A program made the position numbers and the translations under genes. A model generated the notes under the pieces. It was given only the letters and a program-made list of their open reading frames with translations, made no database searches and was not told the DNA's origin. From Capronia americana (Eukaryota; Ascomycota; Eurotiomycetes; Chaetothyriales; Herpotrichiellaceae), in assembly GCA_016110215.1 (NCBI GenBank), contig JADWQD010000015.1:124001-188000 (forward strand): a stretch of DNA of 64,000 bases. Direction: 5' to 3'. This document shows, one piece after another, positions 33,431 through 44,224 of the stretch (positions are counted from its first letter, which is position 1; each line of letters starts with the position of its first letter).

Positions 33431-34027
33431 ACTTTTTCCTCATCTTGGCATCGCTGGTGAGCGTTACGCCTTTTTTCAAAGCTCTTCTTCACCTGGGATC
33501 GTTTGAACGCGCTTCCAACCCTATGGCGGTCTGATTCTCAGAAACTGGGGCGGCCACCGATCGATCTCGCCAGATAGGTGTCTTTAGGCATGGCGAATTT
33601 ACGGGCTTGGAGGCGCATGTACCCCAGTATATCAACGAATGACACTGCGCCATTCGAATGCCCATCAAATTCCCCAATCTGGGCAAAGGCACGACAGAGG
33701 GTAACCGCACCACGCCCGGTCGGTAACCCTGGCATGAAGTGTATGCATGGCTTGAAGCGCTCGAAGCGAAAGTATTACGAGTGCTTAGAAATGCGTCGAG
33801 CAATTGCTGGCGTGGCAGGCTTGCGTTGGGTTGCGTTGCGACCTGGGAGTTTTCTGAGGGCGGTAAGTACTGGATATAGATTCGGACGAACAGGATCTGG
33901 TAAGTTTTGAAATCGGTTCAGCAGCGCATTTCAGAGTGGATCGTCATGTTCTGATGGCCTCGCTGAGACGGTTCGTCTCCATGGACGGGCATGCTGCTGC
34001 TGCCAGTCCATATTTCTAGTCTGTTTT

Positions 34028-34103
34028 CCTCTTCGACTGCTTCTCCCTACTCTTCTCTTCGACTGCTTCTTCCTGCTCTTCAGTTCAACTGCTTCTTCCT
34101 GCT
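34028..34103. repeat. Three-copy pyrimidine-rich tandem repeat
   Basis: Three imperfect units of about 26 bp share the core TTCGACTGCTTCT (third copy TTCAACTGCTTCT), in the leader of the next gene. Confidence 0.65.
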
Positions 34104-34168
34104 TTTATTCTCCTCCATTAGCCTTTCTCTCCTACTGCACGTCAATCTGGCCAGAGTCGGGAGTTACC

Positions 34169-35515
34169 ATGGCCTCGTACAATCCTCACAACGACGCCGC
34201 CATGCCTCCACTTCATCAGATCGGCACTCTTCTCGCGTCCCCACCAGATTACACAACTATCGCAACATTCCCCGCAGGCTCCTTCCTAGAGAACCTCGCC
34301 GTTCGACACGATGGCTCTGTTCTTGTGTCCGACATGTTAAGCGGGAGTATCTGGTATGTCGATCCCGGCAAGGACAGGAACGCCCAGAATACCGTGGAGT
34401 TGGTGCATAAGTTTGAGCTCGAGGTGCGCAGCCAATCAGGACAGGGAGCTGGAGACGCTGGTAGTAACGACGAGGAGGGAGGACACGGCTCATACGCCTC
34501 GACCCCGGCTGCAGAAGCAATTGTTAGAGGGCCTAGTGCAAATGGGACATCGGAGACATTTTCTGATGTTTTCTATGTCACGTCCGGCATCCATGGCAAG
34601 CAAGGAACATGGTGGATTTATGAGGTCGACATGCGTCCATTTAGTCCCAAGGCCCAGTCATCGGACAGGGCCAGTAACACGGCGATAGCGGAGACGGTAA
34701 CGGGGAAGGCGAAAATCACCCGGCTCGCACCGATTCCCACGGCAACCTGGCTCAATGGCGGCACCTCCATTGCGCACCCTCGCAATCCTCTGATCTTGAT
34801 GGCCGAATCCTATCAGGGCAGGATCTACTCCTACAACATTGCAACGCAAAAGGTGGATGTCTGGCTTGATCATGATCTCCTAGGGAAGATCACCACGAGG
34901 CCGCCTTGGCCCGGCTTGAATGGACTGCAAGAGCATGACGGGTGGGTGTATTTCACCAATTCGGACCGCGCGATTCTTGGACGTGTGGGAATTCATGATT
35001 CCGGCGACCACGAAAAAGGACCAGTCCCTCGAAACATTGAAGTGCTGGCCACAGGTTGCGGTGGGGATGATCTTTGTATCGACGGGCAAGGCAATATCTA
35101 CGTCGCCACGAATCCTGCGAACACGGTGTTGAGATTTCCCGGGATCGGTGCCAGAGTGTTGCCGGGAGAGCTTCGGCAAGCGACAGGGGCGGAGATCGAG
35201 CCGTTTGGAAAAACACGTCGATATGATCACAGGTATAAACAGGAGGCATATGCAGTTGTACGTGAGCCCGAGCGAGAGGTCATCCTCGGGCTTGTGCACG
35301 CATCCGGCTCGGGTCTACCGAGTTTTGATCCCGAGACAACAGGTCCGACAGCAGTATCCCTAGCCGACCCGATCGGTGGTGGAGGTGATCTGTATGTCGT
35401 GACGAATGGCGGTCTCATCAATCCGCTGGACGGTGTGGTGCGGGAAGCGAAGCTGTTGCGGATTGGCATCACGAGCTGGGAGCAATGGAGGCATACCCAG
35501 TACGAGCGACAATAG
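34169..35515 (+). CDS. SMP-30/gluconolactonase-like beta-propeller protein
   Basis: Single-exon 448-residue protein with a six-bladed propeller pattern. Visible blade motifs are FLENLAVRHDGSVLVSDM, SGSIWYVDPG, WLNGGTSIAHP, GRIYSYNIATQKV, NGLQEHDGWVYFTNSD and DDLCIDGQGNIYVAT. The repeated Asn/Asp positions fit metal-binding lactonase propellers, but I cannot assign all ligands. A low-complexity Gly/Asp/Ser insert (about 92-120) sits between blades. No signal peptide: the N-terminus is polar, so a cytosolic location is likely. Two Met codons near the start (1 and 12) are possible starts. Substrate unknown; relatives act on sugar or phosphotriester lactones, or have no shown activity. Confidence 0.82.
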   Translation: MASYNPHNDAAMPPLHQIGTLLASPPDYTTIATFPAGSFLENLAVRHDGSVLVSDMLSGSIWYVDPGKDRNAQNTVELVHKFELEVRSQSGQGAGDAGSNDEEGGHGSYASTPAAEAIVRGPSANGTSETFSDVFYVTSGIHGKQGTWWIYEVDMRPFSPKAQSSDRASNTAIAETVTGKAKITRLAPIPTATWLNGGTSIAHPRNPLILMAESYQGRIYSYNIATQKVDVWLDHDLLGKITTRPPWPGLNGLQEHDGWVYFTNSDRAILGRVGIHDSGDHEKGPVPRNIEVLATGCGGDDLCIDGQGNIYVATNPANTVLRFPGIGARVLPGELRQATGAEIEPFGKTRRYDHRYKQEAYAVVREPEREVILGLVHASGSGLPSFDPETTGPTAVSLADPIGGGGDLYVVTNGGLINPLDGVVREAKLLRIGITSWEQWRHTQYERQ

Positions 35516-36816
35516 TCGAAGAATCGCAAAGGAATCTCTAGGCTGACGGGAAGGGATGAGCCTGGCCTGAGTTCTTTATATTTATTATAATTGACATCCA
35601 CCGGCGCTGACTGCATGTACAATGTGGGACTCCTTATGTTATACTTGGCATCCACCGGGGCCAACAGCCATCAAAGGACATAAATGAAGCAAACAGGGAC
35701 GGGCGTCGGGTGTAAGTGAAGATCAGAATAATGCTGCAAGAAGAGCCACTCGGACCGTTGGTTAGATCTTGGACCCAGGCATTAACTGTGCAAACAAATG
35801 CATGCAGAGAAAGGAGTCACTTCTCTGCCAAACATGAGGCATTGAACCACAAGCCTCTGAAATGGTGGGGGACGCACCAGACACATAATACATAAGGTAT
35901 TATGACCTTGAAAGCCGTAGCTGGCGGTACGTTAGATCATGAGACGAGGACGACGGAGCATGAAGCCTTGACGCCTTGGTGCCCTGCCGCCGGAATCCAC
36001 CCGGCTAGATTTTACCTAGGCCGCCCACATTTTGGCTTTCTTCTCACATGGAAACAAAGATCGACTGTCTTTCGTTTCCATATGCTGGAGTGTGAGTATG
36101 GATGCTGGCTGGGCGCGAGATGGAGCCACGACTTAACCAGCGCCGCGCGATCCTTCACGATAATCAGCTCGAGATCATTGGCTGTCGCCCATGCCAGCGC
36201 CGTATCTCCTCCCGCCCAAACGGGTCGGATCGTCGTCTCCAGATACGACCTTGATAGCTTAGCTACTCGTACAGTCCAAGTCCACGGCACTAACTCACCC
36301 ATGCCATGCCGTGCCATGCCTATCCTATGCTATGTCGACCGTTTCTGACGTTGGGCCTCCTACCGAGCGAAACAGGGGATCTCCTGGTATGTACAACGAC
36401 TGCGTATCTCGCCGTTCCCTCTAGGCCGGGCCTAGATCCAGGTCTTCCAAGGGAATCTGCTTTCCCACCGGGGATCGAGTCGGTCAAGTCCTCCCATCGA
36501 CTAACTGCCGCATGGCGGACCAGCTGCCCCTAATCATGTTACTAGCAGCTCTTTGTTCTGCAAGCCATGTACCGAGTACATGTACATGTATATTACAATA
36601 CCAGGTTCGCCGTTGTCGATTCCCCGTGATCGGGCATCTCCCGAGAATGAGGTACATACATACATACATACCTGTCGCGCGTGTCACCTAAGATCTTATC
36701 TCTACGACTTGCGGGCTACTTGTCTCCCACGTACTTACTTACTCACTCACTCTCAAGACGCTGGTTGGGCATTTGACCCTACCCTTTGACATCCTGATCT
36801 GCGCGAGGCGACCGAT
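35516..36816. other. Intergenic; promoter of permease gene
   Basis: About 1.3 kb with no supported gene. Near 36,650-36,755 there are short CATA and CTTA/CTCA microsatellites just upstream of the permease. Confidence 0.6.
36651..36671. repeat. CATA microsatellite
   Basis: Four to five tandem CATA units, upstream of the permease gene. Confidence 0.75.
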
Positions 36817-38958
36817 ATGGATTCCCGCGAAATCAGTAAAGAGACCGACGTCTCCGTCGAGGATGTCCCTCAAGATGGAAAGACGGGAGTAATACACGAA
36901 GAGAGGAACGTCGTGCAAGCATACCCGTCCACCACGCACGATGGGCAGGGTCGATCCTTAAGGGTAATCCATTCATCCCACGTCCCGCAACACTGGAGAT
37001 ATGATAACACCAGTAATTATGGCGCCGAATACTCACTAATATGTACTGTCCTAGCGTTTGTTCAGCTTCGCGCAGCTTTTGGCATTTTCCTTGACGTTCA
37101 TGGAATCATGGGAGGTCATGGCTATGTAGGTTCAAACGAGGACCGTCGTCCTGTCCTCTCTTCCCTGCGCCGACGCACGGCCACGGCTCGAGGAACACAA
37201 TTTTTTTTGACCTGCTCCTGCGCAGTAACATCTCGGCGACGTTCTGGAACGGCGGCCCCCGCTCGCTGGTCTGGGGCGCCATCGCCGTGATCATCGGCTC
37301 CCTCGCCCAGGCGTACTCGATGGCAGAGCTGGGGTCGATCCTCCCGATCGCGGGCGCGCAGTATCATTGGACGCATATCATGGCACCGGAAAGCAGTCGG
37401 CGGTTCATTACCTGGATGCAAGGTGCGATGCTTCCCCCCCTTTTTTCCTCGCTGGGAGTTGAGCAGCGATATCCAGCGGTGACAGCTGAGGAAGCCAAGC
37501 CAAGCTGACGGTACGCGCATGCTTGTTTGTAGGCTGGGTGACGTGGTTTGCCTGGGTCAGCGCCCTGGCCGGCTCATCCTCCGGCGAGGCGGCGCTGCTT
37601 CAGGCCCTCATCGCAGAGAACATGCCGGGCTACGAGCCCCAACGCTGGCATCTGACTCTGATCATGTGGGCGCTCCTGATCAGCTCGGGCCTGATCAACA
37701 CGTACACGTTCTGGCTCGTGCCGTGGCTGGAGCTCGCCAGCGGGATCCTGCACGTCATCTTGTTCGTTATCTTCATGATCGTCCTGCTGGTGTTGAGCCC
37801 CAAAAGCACGAGCGACTTTGTGTGGTCGAGCAGCAGCGTCCTGAGCGGCTGGGACGGGAGTAGTTTCGTGGCCTTTAATCTGGGCATGTTGGTCCCGGCC
37901 TGGGGATTCATCGGTGCGTACAGTACAACGTCTTCCTACTTTCCCTTTTCCACCCGCTCGCCCGGTGCACTGTACACGCATACTCCATCGGACTCTGACT
38001 GCTGTCGTCTACAGGCTTCGACGGCGTCGTGCACATGTCGGAAGAAGTCCGACGCGCAAAGCACGCCGTGCCCCGGTCCATGATCCTGTGCATTGTCATC
38101 AACGGCACCATGGCCTTCGCCATCATCCTCGTCCTGCTGTACTGCATCGGAAACCTGGACGACGTGCTCAACGCCTCCTACCCGATCATCCCGATCTGCT
38201 TGAACGCGACCGGCTCCATGAAGGCCACGAACGCCATGGTGTCGAGTCTGGTTATCGTGACCTACTTCGTCGTGGCAGCTAGTGTCGCTAGCGTGAGCAG
38301 GATTACTTGGGCATGGGCGCGCGATGGTGCCCTGCCGAAGTGGTTGGCCATTGTAAGTCTCTCCCTCTGTCTCTCTCTCTCTCTCTGTGTGTGTATGCTA
38401 TCCTTTGTCTCATTCGTTTCGTACCACTCTGCGTCAACGCTAACATGACATACCCTCGTCCGCACACTCCAGATCGACCCGAAATTCCACGTCCCCGTCA
38501 ACGCGACCTGGCTCCCGATAGTGATCGTGTGCCTGCTCGCGCTGTTCGAGATCGGCTCCACGACCGGCACGGCCTTCAGCGCCTTCACGGCCTTGTCCTC
38601 GTTGGGTCTATATACCAGCTATATCGTGGCCATCTCGTGCATCCTGCACGCCCGCCTGACAGGCCGCCTGGGCGACGCCGCCACCGACCCGCACGCAAAA
38701 GTCCACTACGGCGCCTGGCGCATGTGGCCTGGCTTCGCCACGCCGGTCAACGTCTTCGCGCTGCTATGGACCGTCTATTTGACCGTTTGGTTGCCCTTCC
38801 CCACAACCTTGCCCGTCACGGGCACGAACATGAACTATGCCTTGCCCATCTATGCGTTTGTCGTGCTGGTCGCGCTCGGCTATTGGTTCGTTTGGGGTGA
38901 CCGGCATTGGAAGGGCTTGGACTTGAGGGCCATTGGTATGGTCGAGGCGCATGATTGA
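36817..38958 (+). CDS. APC-family amino acid/choline/GABA permease
   Basis: Integral membrane transporter of the fungal ACT subfamily (relatives of yeast Hnm1, Uga4, Bio5). Six exons: 36817..36963, 37055..37125, 37226..37422, 37533..37913, 38015..38352 and 38473..38958; introns of 91-120 nt, longer than elsewhere in the window. The product is 539 residues with about 12 membrane helices. The hydrophilic N-terminus (1-50) is followed by FSFAQLLAFSLTFMESWEV, then SMAELGSILPIAGAQYHWT, the family signature region in TM2-3, then GWVTWFAWVSALAGSSSGE. Later blocks include GFDGVVHMSEEVRRAKHAVP and WARDGALPKWLA. Substrate cannot be told from sequence; a choline, amine or amino acid is most likely. Confidence 0.9.
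38358..38393. repeat. CT/TG microsatellite in permease intron 5
   Basis: A run of CT dinucleotides passes into GT dinucleotides inside the last intron of the permease gene. Confidence 0.8.
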
Positions 38959-40024
38959 GAGAGAGAGAAAAAGGGGGAAGAAAGGGCTGAAGGCTGACTC
39001 CCTTACTGCCCGCGCGTGTTAGGTCTACTGATGTTGTAGGAGAGCATTGCAGGGGAGTACTGTTGGAGACATCATAATTGCAGCATTATAGATAGCCCTG
39101 TTGACCTCACTGCGAATAGTCGTCATACTCGTGGATGCTCAATTCCGAGCTGAGGAACAAAAACATATCTGAAAAAAAATACTCCGTAGGGCCTTTATGC
39201 CCTAAGTCACCTCCGGATTCGGGTGGCTCAGCAGGTACCCGGCCTCTTCTTAAATAGCTGTAGGGGTCTTGAAGTATTGCACGAAGAGCAAACATTTGGC
39301 ACAACAGGCACGTGACCAACACGTGATGATGCATCTTATGGACCGATCAGAGCAGCCGCCAAGATGTGAGCGTAGGCTGGATAAGATATCCTGTAGGGGG
39401 CGTAAGGCCTTAAAGTCACCTTTAGAGCGTGCTAATAAGATGAATTTATCCAGTTGCCGAAGGTAAGTAGACCTGGATACTATTTGTTTTCAGTCATGAA
39501 CGCCGAAAGGGAACGCACTTGACATAGCACGTGACACTCCTTTTTTGCACCAATCAGAACAATGTTAAGACCTTAGCTTGGGACATTTTGTCTGTTACTA
39601 TACTGCTACGCTCCGCAGGAAAAAGACCTGCCCACACTCTGGTTATAGAACCAATCGCGCCAAGTCCTAGCCCCCGATATTTTCCATTGTGTTCTAGAGC
39701 GATGAGAATAGACGGACTTGGTCCTGTTTGGGGACCGAGTGGAGAGGAAGGAAAAGGCCGAGGGCAAAGGGATGAGGCAGCGTCGATCTTCCTCGGCGAG
39801 GTGCGAATCAATTGGCAAAGTACATAATCCACACGCAGAACTACAAGAGAACAGAGGAAAGCTTTGATCTTCAGAATAAGAGGATTGTTCAATGTACAAG
39901 TTTTCCTGCCTCTCCTCTTTTCACCTCCTCAACAGTCTCTGTGATGCAAGAATGCCACAACTCGAGTAGCATCTGTATCTTGTCTCGCGTCACGCTTCCA
40001 CAACCACCCTGTTGAACATCTCAT
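38959..40024. other. Intergenic; possible repeat remnant
   Basis: About 1.07 kb between convergent genes. An imperfect pair of about 28-30 bp (39185-39212 and 39391-39420) shares GTAGGG and AGTCACC ends. A TACTCCGTA motif lies at 39180-39188. No gene seen. Confidence 0.5.
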
Positions 40025-42914
40025 CTATGACTTCTCCAACTCGGCCAAGATCTTCTCGCCCTTGGCTCTTGCGCTCTCGAAATCACCAACCATGTAGAAA
40101 GCACCCTCAGGCAAATCATCACCCTCGCCGTTGATGATCTTCTGGAATGAGCTGATGGTGTCCTTCAAGTCGACCAGCTTGCCCTCGATACCGGTAAAGA
40201 CCTGGGCGACAGTGAAAGGTTGAGACAGGAAACGTTGCAGCTTTCGAGCACGTTCGACGGTGAGCTTGTCAGCTTCGGACAATTCATCCATACCCAAGAT
40301 GGCAATGATATCCTGAAGCGACTTGTATTCTTGCAACATCTGTTGGACACGGGAGGCGGTGTCGTAATGCTCTTGTCCAACGACACGGGGGTCCAGCATA
40401 CGGGACTTTGAGTCGAGAGGGTCAACCGCAGGGTAAATACCAAGCTCAGAAATACCACGAGACAAAACAGTGGTGGCATCCAAGTGGGCGAAGGTCGTGG
40501 CGGGGGCAGGATCGGTCAAATCGTCAGCAGGTACATAGACGGCCTGCACAGATGTAATGGATCCCTTCTGGGTGGTGGTGATACGTTCCTGCATGAGACC
40601 CATGTCTACTGCAAGAGTGGGTTGGTAACCGACCGCAGATGGAATACGACCGAGCAGAGCAGACACTTCAGAACCCGCTTGAGTGAATCGGAAGATGTTG
40701 TCGATGAAAAGTAGCACTGGGAGCTGTTAGACGACTAAAAAATCGCGGAAAACATCGACAACGCGGAAATAGGATGTATGAGACGTACCATCCTGTCCTT
40801 CTTCGTCGCGAAAGTACTCAGCGACAGTTAAGCTTTCATTAAAAGAACAGTTAGTATAAGATAGATCAGTATGAGGCGACGTCAAGGGTCCAGAGGGTCC
40901 GGGGATCCAGAGAAAGCGTCACGTGACAGGAGGTGGCGGCAGTAAGACCAGCGGCTTTGCGGCCTTCTTCGCGTGCAAGGGAGTGGCGAGATGTCGTTGC
41001 AGACTCCAGTCATTGTTGAAAGCCTTTGCAAAGACGGAGCAGTAGTGGAGCTTGTCCTCTTTTGCCTGCTTTCGGACGGCTTTGACGGCGACAGCACTCT
41101 TTGTAATCTCAGGTTTCTGAAGGCCAGCGACGCGGTCGAGATGGGCTTGAGTGTCGTTATGCTTGTCAAGAGCTACTTGAGTTGCGAGATTTTGTTCGCA
41201 AATGTCGCAGCGGAATCGTGCCTCGGCTTTCGCCTTGTTGCGGGTCTTCTCAGCGGTTTTGAGCACTATGTCAGGGTTCTTGAACCCCCAGTTCATCTTC
41301 TGCTGGGTGACATTTCGTTTATAGCCGATGGGGTCGGCTGCGCGTCTTTTGGCTCGATGTCGTTGACTTTGGCATTGTTGACATCCTTAAGCAGTGCTTT
41401 CCGAATGGCGGCAGCCAGCTTCTTTGCATGCCTTGGAGTGGCGAGATGCCGTTGTAGACTCCAGGGGTTGCCGCCATCCTGAGGATGAGCTTGTGTGGTG
41501 GCGGAGGAGAGATGACGGTGGCCAGGTCCAAAAGTAAGGTAATCCATTGTGTCCGGGAAGGGGGTGTCCTCAAGATGGGAAGGGCGGATGTCCTTAAGAT
41601 GAGGAGGTCCTCAAGATGTAAAAGGCGGGGTTGTCTTTGAGATGGGAAAGGCGGCCATCCTGAAGATGGGTAGGTCCTCAAGATGAGAAGGGGGGATATA
41701 TCCTTAAGATGGGAAGGAGGGATGGGCTCAAGAAGGAAGGGAAGGAGTAACTCACCCAGTCAGGGCAACACGAGCACGAGCCCCAGGAGGTTCGTTCATT
41801 TGACCGAACACCAGAGCGACCTTCGACTCGCCATCGAGCTGGATGACGGACGTTTCCTGCATTTCGTGGTACAGATCATTACCCTCACGAGTACGCTCAC
41901 CGACGCCGGTGAAGACAGAGTAACCACCATGGGCTTTGGCGATGTTGTTCTGTTTCAAATCAGCCGGTGTTTTTCATGCTCTTGGTTGAAAATGCACCCA
42001 CGATCAATTCCTGAATAAACACTGTTTTGCCGACACCAGCACCGCCGAAAAGACCAATCTTTCCACCACGGGCATACGGAGCCAAAAGATCCACGACCTT
42101 GATGCCTGTGACCAGGACCTCGGCAGAGGTAGCTTGTTCGACGAACTCAGGAGGGTCAGCGTGGATGGGCGATCTCTTGGTGGCCTTGATCGGCCCTCGC
42201 TCATCGATTGGGTCGCCGGTAACGTTCATGATGCGGCCTAGAGTGCCGGGGCCGACAGGGATACTGATGGGGGCGCCAGTATCGGTAACTTTGTGTCCTC
42301 GGACGAGACCCTCGGTACCTAGAATTCCTAGTCAGTCCCAAATGATATCAGGTGCTAGCTGGGTGTCCATACCATCCATGGCAATACATCGTACGACGCT
42401 CTCACCCAAATGTTGCTGTTAGCCGTCAGTATGATTGGAATTTTGAGCTGCGATCCTGTATCCTGTACCGAGACTTCCAACACCAATTTGTTGCCACCGT
42501 TATCGGTTTCGAGGGCATTAAGGATCGAAGGCAGTTGTTCGGTGTCGAATTTGACTAGAAATCATCTATCAGCCCTTGTTTCATTCGGATGTTGAGGTTG
42601 GTGAGCTTGTATGAAGCTCAACCGGCGCAAGTAAGGGGAGCGTAAAAGATCCGCATACCGTCAACAACAGCACCAATGACTTGATGAATCTTTCCTTCCT
42701 TGGCGGAGTCTGTCGACGCCCATCTTTGTGCGATGGCCGGAGCCAGTGATTTTCTTAGAGGCTCGACGGCGCGTCGGGTGATGGAAGGTCGGGCAAGGGC
42801 AGACCTGCCCAAGCTACGGGCAATGCCGCTATTCCAATGGAGTTAGCAATGGATTCTCCAGCTACATGAAGCTCTGTTGGATCATGACGGAGAGCTCGCT
42901 TACCTCTTGAGCAT
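40025..42914 (-). CDS. ATP2: ATP synthase subunit beta, mitochondrial
   Basis: Catalytic beta subunit of the F1 sector in the mitochondrial matrix. Eight exons: 42904..42914, 42659..42828, 42469..42554, 42373..42415, 42002..42318, 41756..41949, 40789..40832 and 40025..40716. All phases fit and the protein is 518 residues, as in relatives. The first exon is only 11 nt. The presequence (GRSALARPSITRRAVEPLRK) precedes HQVIGAVVDVKFD. The P-loop is GGAGVGKTVFIQEL, the catalytic-Glu segment GERTREGNDLY, Walker B VLLFIDNIF, and the classic SAVGYQPTLA follows. Intron 6 (40833..41755) is 923 nt against 52-104 nt for the others and carries extra reading frames and a minisatellite, described separately. 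Its ends are normal: GTGAGT donor, TACTAAC branch point, AAAG acceptor. Confidence 0.97.
40919..41547 (-). pseudogene. C2H2/U1-type zinc-finger ORFs nested in ATP2 intron 6
   Basis: Two same-strand open frames overlap by four bases: 41293..41547 (84 codons) and 40919..41296 (125 codons). The second holds a matrin/U1-type finger, FRCDICEQNLATQVALDKH followed by NDTQAH, preceded by KNPDIV and a Lys-rich helix, and a second finger-like unit YCSVFAKAF..WSLQRHLATPLH in which one Cys is Phe. The first frame contains a partial duplicate (WSLQRHLATPRHAKK) without its Cys pair. This layout resembles an expanded fungal C2H2 family with KNPEL-type spacers. The frame break and lost Cys suggest decay, but a short splice could rejoin them. 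It sits wholly inside a spliceosomal intron of the ATP synthase gene. Confidence 0.55.
40980..41464. repeat. Internal 30-bp direct repeat in ATP2 intron 6
   Basis: GGAGTGGCGAGATG begins both 40980-41009 and 41435-41464; the 30-bp units differ at two bases. They encode the duplicated finger half (SLQRHLATP) on the minus strand. Confidence 0.8.
41567..41719. repeat. Degenerate minisatellite in ATP2 intron 6
   Basis: About seven units resembling TCCTNAAGATGNGAAGG at spacings of roughly 16-26 bp (near 41567, 41591, 41608, 41632, 41658, 41674, 41701), just after the exon 6 donor on the minus strand. Confidence 0.75.
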
Positions 42915-43373
42915 GTTTGCAGGTGGACGAAAAGGTGAAATGAAAAGTAGAGGGGAGAGTGAGTGTGTGATCAGGAGCGAAACTTCAAGAGAAGAACTTG
43001 AGGTCAATTGAGAAGAAGCTCCTCCGGACGCTAACCCCAATACCGTTAGCCGCCCTGACGACCCGAGTTCTTCGGCCTGGTTCATTTCTACTACCAGGAA
43101 GCCCATGTTCAAGAGCTCGACAGTATCGATTGCAGCTGCGAAGAGGACTGTGAGCGAACGAAGCAACCCTTTGCGAGTTCAACCATCACCTGCGTTGCAA
43201 TCTATATACATTGATGACCCGGATGCGTCGGGGAAGCACATCGGCGTTGAAACTGTTTGATTTTTGATTTCCACAAATAAGAAAGAACCCTGTCTTCTCG
43301 CGATACTACTGCATAGTACAAGGGAGCCACCGTAGTGTCGGTTTGCAGCCATCTTATCCCCACCACGCTCCAT
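42915..43373. other. ATP2 promoter and COX5 3' flank
   Basis: About 460 bp between two same-strand genes for oxidative phosphorylation. No separate gene seen. Confidence 0.6.
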
Positions 43374-44224
43374 CTATTCGGCTTCAAGGCTGATGCCCTG
43401 GGCCTTCGCCGATTTGCTCTGCACGTGACCCGCGCCCGAGTAACCTTCACTACTGATACCATACATGGGGTTGGATTTCTCGGACTGGAGAAAAAGGATG
43501 TTAGTTGGACATGTGAGAGAAGACGCGACGCCGGAAACAAGGTCGAAATGTGGTGAGGTGTTATGCAGGATTGACTCACCTTGAGGTATTCGTTGGTAGC
43601 TTCTTGCCATTCCTTGGTCATACTTCGCGGTGGTGGTCGTGAGAATGCGTGAATCCCCATGAAGAGAGCACACGAGATCCCAACACCAGCCGCGGTATAA
43701 AGCCACACTTTTGTCCATTCACCCGGTGGATCCGTCGCGCGAGGTCCGTGAGGTCCAAATGCAATCCACCATGCTGCGAGAGAATCAGCTAAATTGCCCG
43801 TCTGTAGCTCGAAGCTTCTTTCTTTGCAAAGAGATAGGCGCTTGTGCTTCTTCAAGGAGCTCGTGTCCGTCTCCATATCTGCGAGCAAGCTTCAGGGCTT
43901 GTCCATACCTGCTTTCTTCTCCTGTAAAGTCATTTCGTGCCAGTCGACCTTCATGCGATCCCTCAACTGCATCCAAAGCTCGGCTTGCTCTTGTGGAGGC
44001 ATCGCTTCCCATCTCTTCTCAATACCGGCAAGGGTAGGGTTGGAAATGGCGTGAGCGGATCGGATCTGGGATTGGCTGGTCATCGGCGGCTGCTGTGCTG
44101 TAGCTGAGAAGGTCGGAGCTAGAGATCGGCTCGAGGATTGGATCTGTCTAAAGACAATCCGCGTGCATGCTGTCGACGGACCCGTGGAAGCACGAGCTGC
44201 ACGGGGTAAGGAGCGGAGATACAT
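43374..44224 (-). CDS. COX5: Cytochrome c oxidase subunit V (mammalian IV type)
   Basis: Nuclear-encoded single-TM subunit of complex IV in the inner mitochondrial membrane. Exons 43909..44224, 43580..43773 and 43374..43484 (introns 135 and 95 nt) give 206 residues. The N-terminus (MYLRSLPRAARASTG) is a presequence. Family blocks are NPTLAGIEKRWEAMPPQEQ, LWMQLRDRMKVDW, AAWWIAFGPHGPRA, and the membrane segment KVWLYTAAGVGISCALFMGI, then KEWQEATNEYLK and NPMYGISSEGYSG. Start set at the Met opening the presequence rather than the longer open frame upstream. It lies next to ATP2 on the same strand, so both oxidative phosphorylation genes may be co-expressed. Confidence 0.95.

Larger units (their letters stand above)
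32542..34168. other. Long intergenic stretch with GC-rich repeat-like segment
   Basis: About 1.6 kb. Small plus frames follow the ULD gene, including an 88-codon frame at 32671..32934 with protein-like character but no family. From 33,310 to 33,430 lies a GC-rich block with repeated GGTGAG/CTCACC. A CT-rich leader with a tandem repeat precedes the next gene. A TACTCCGTA motif lies at 33267-33275. Confidence 0.5.

Noticed and set aside
35902..36348. 148-codon plus frame before the permease
   Set aside because: No domain, no upstream promoter character, and the region has repeats; treated as promoter DNA.
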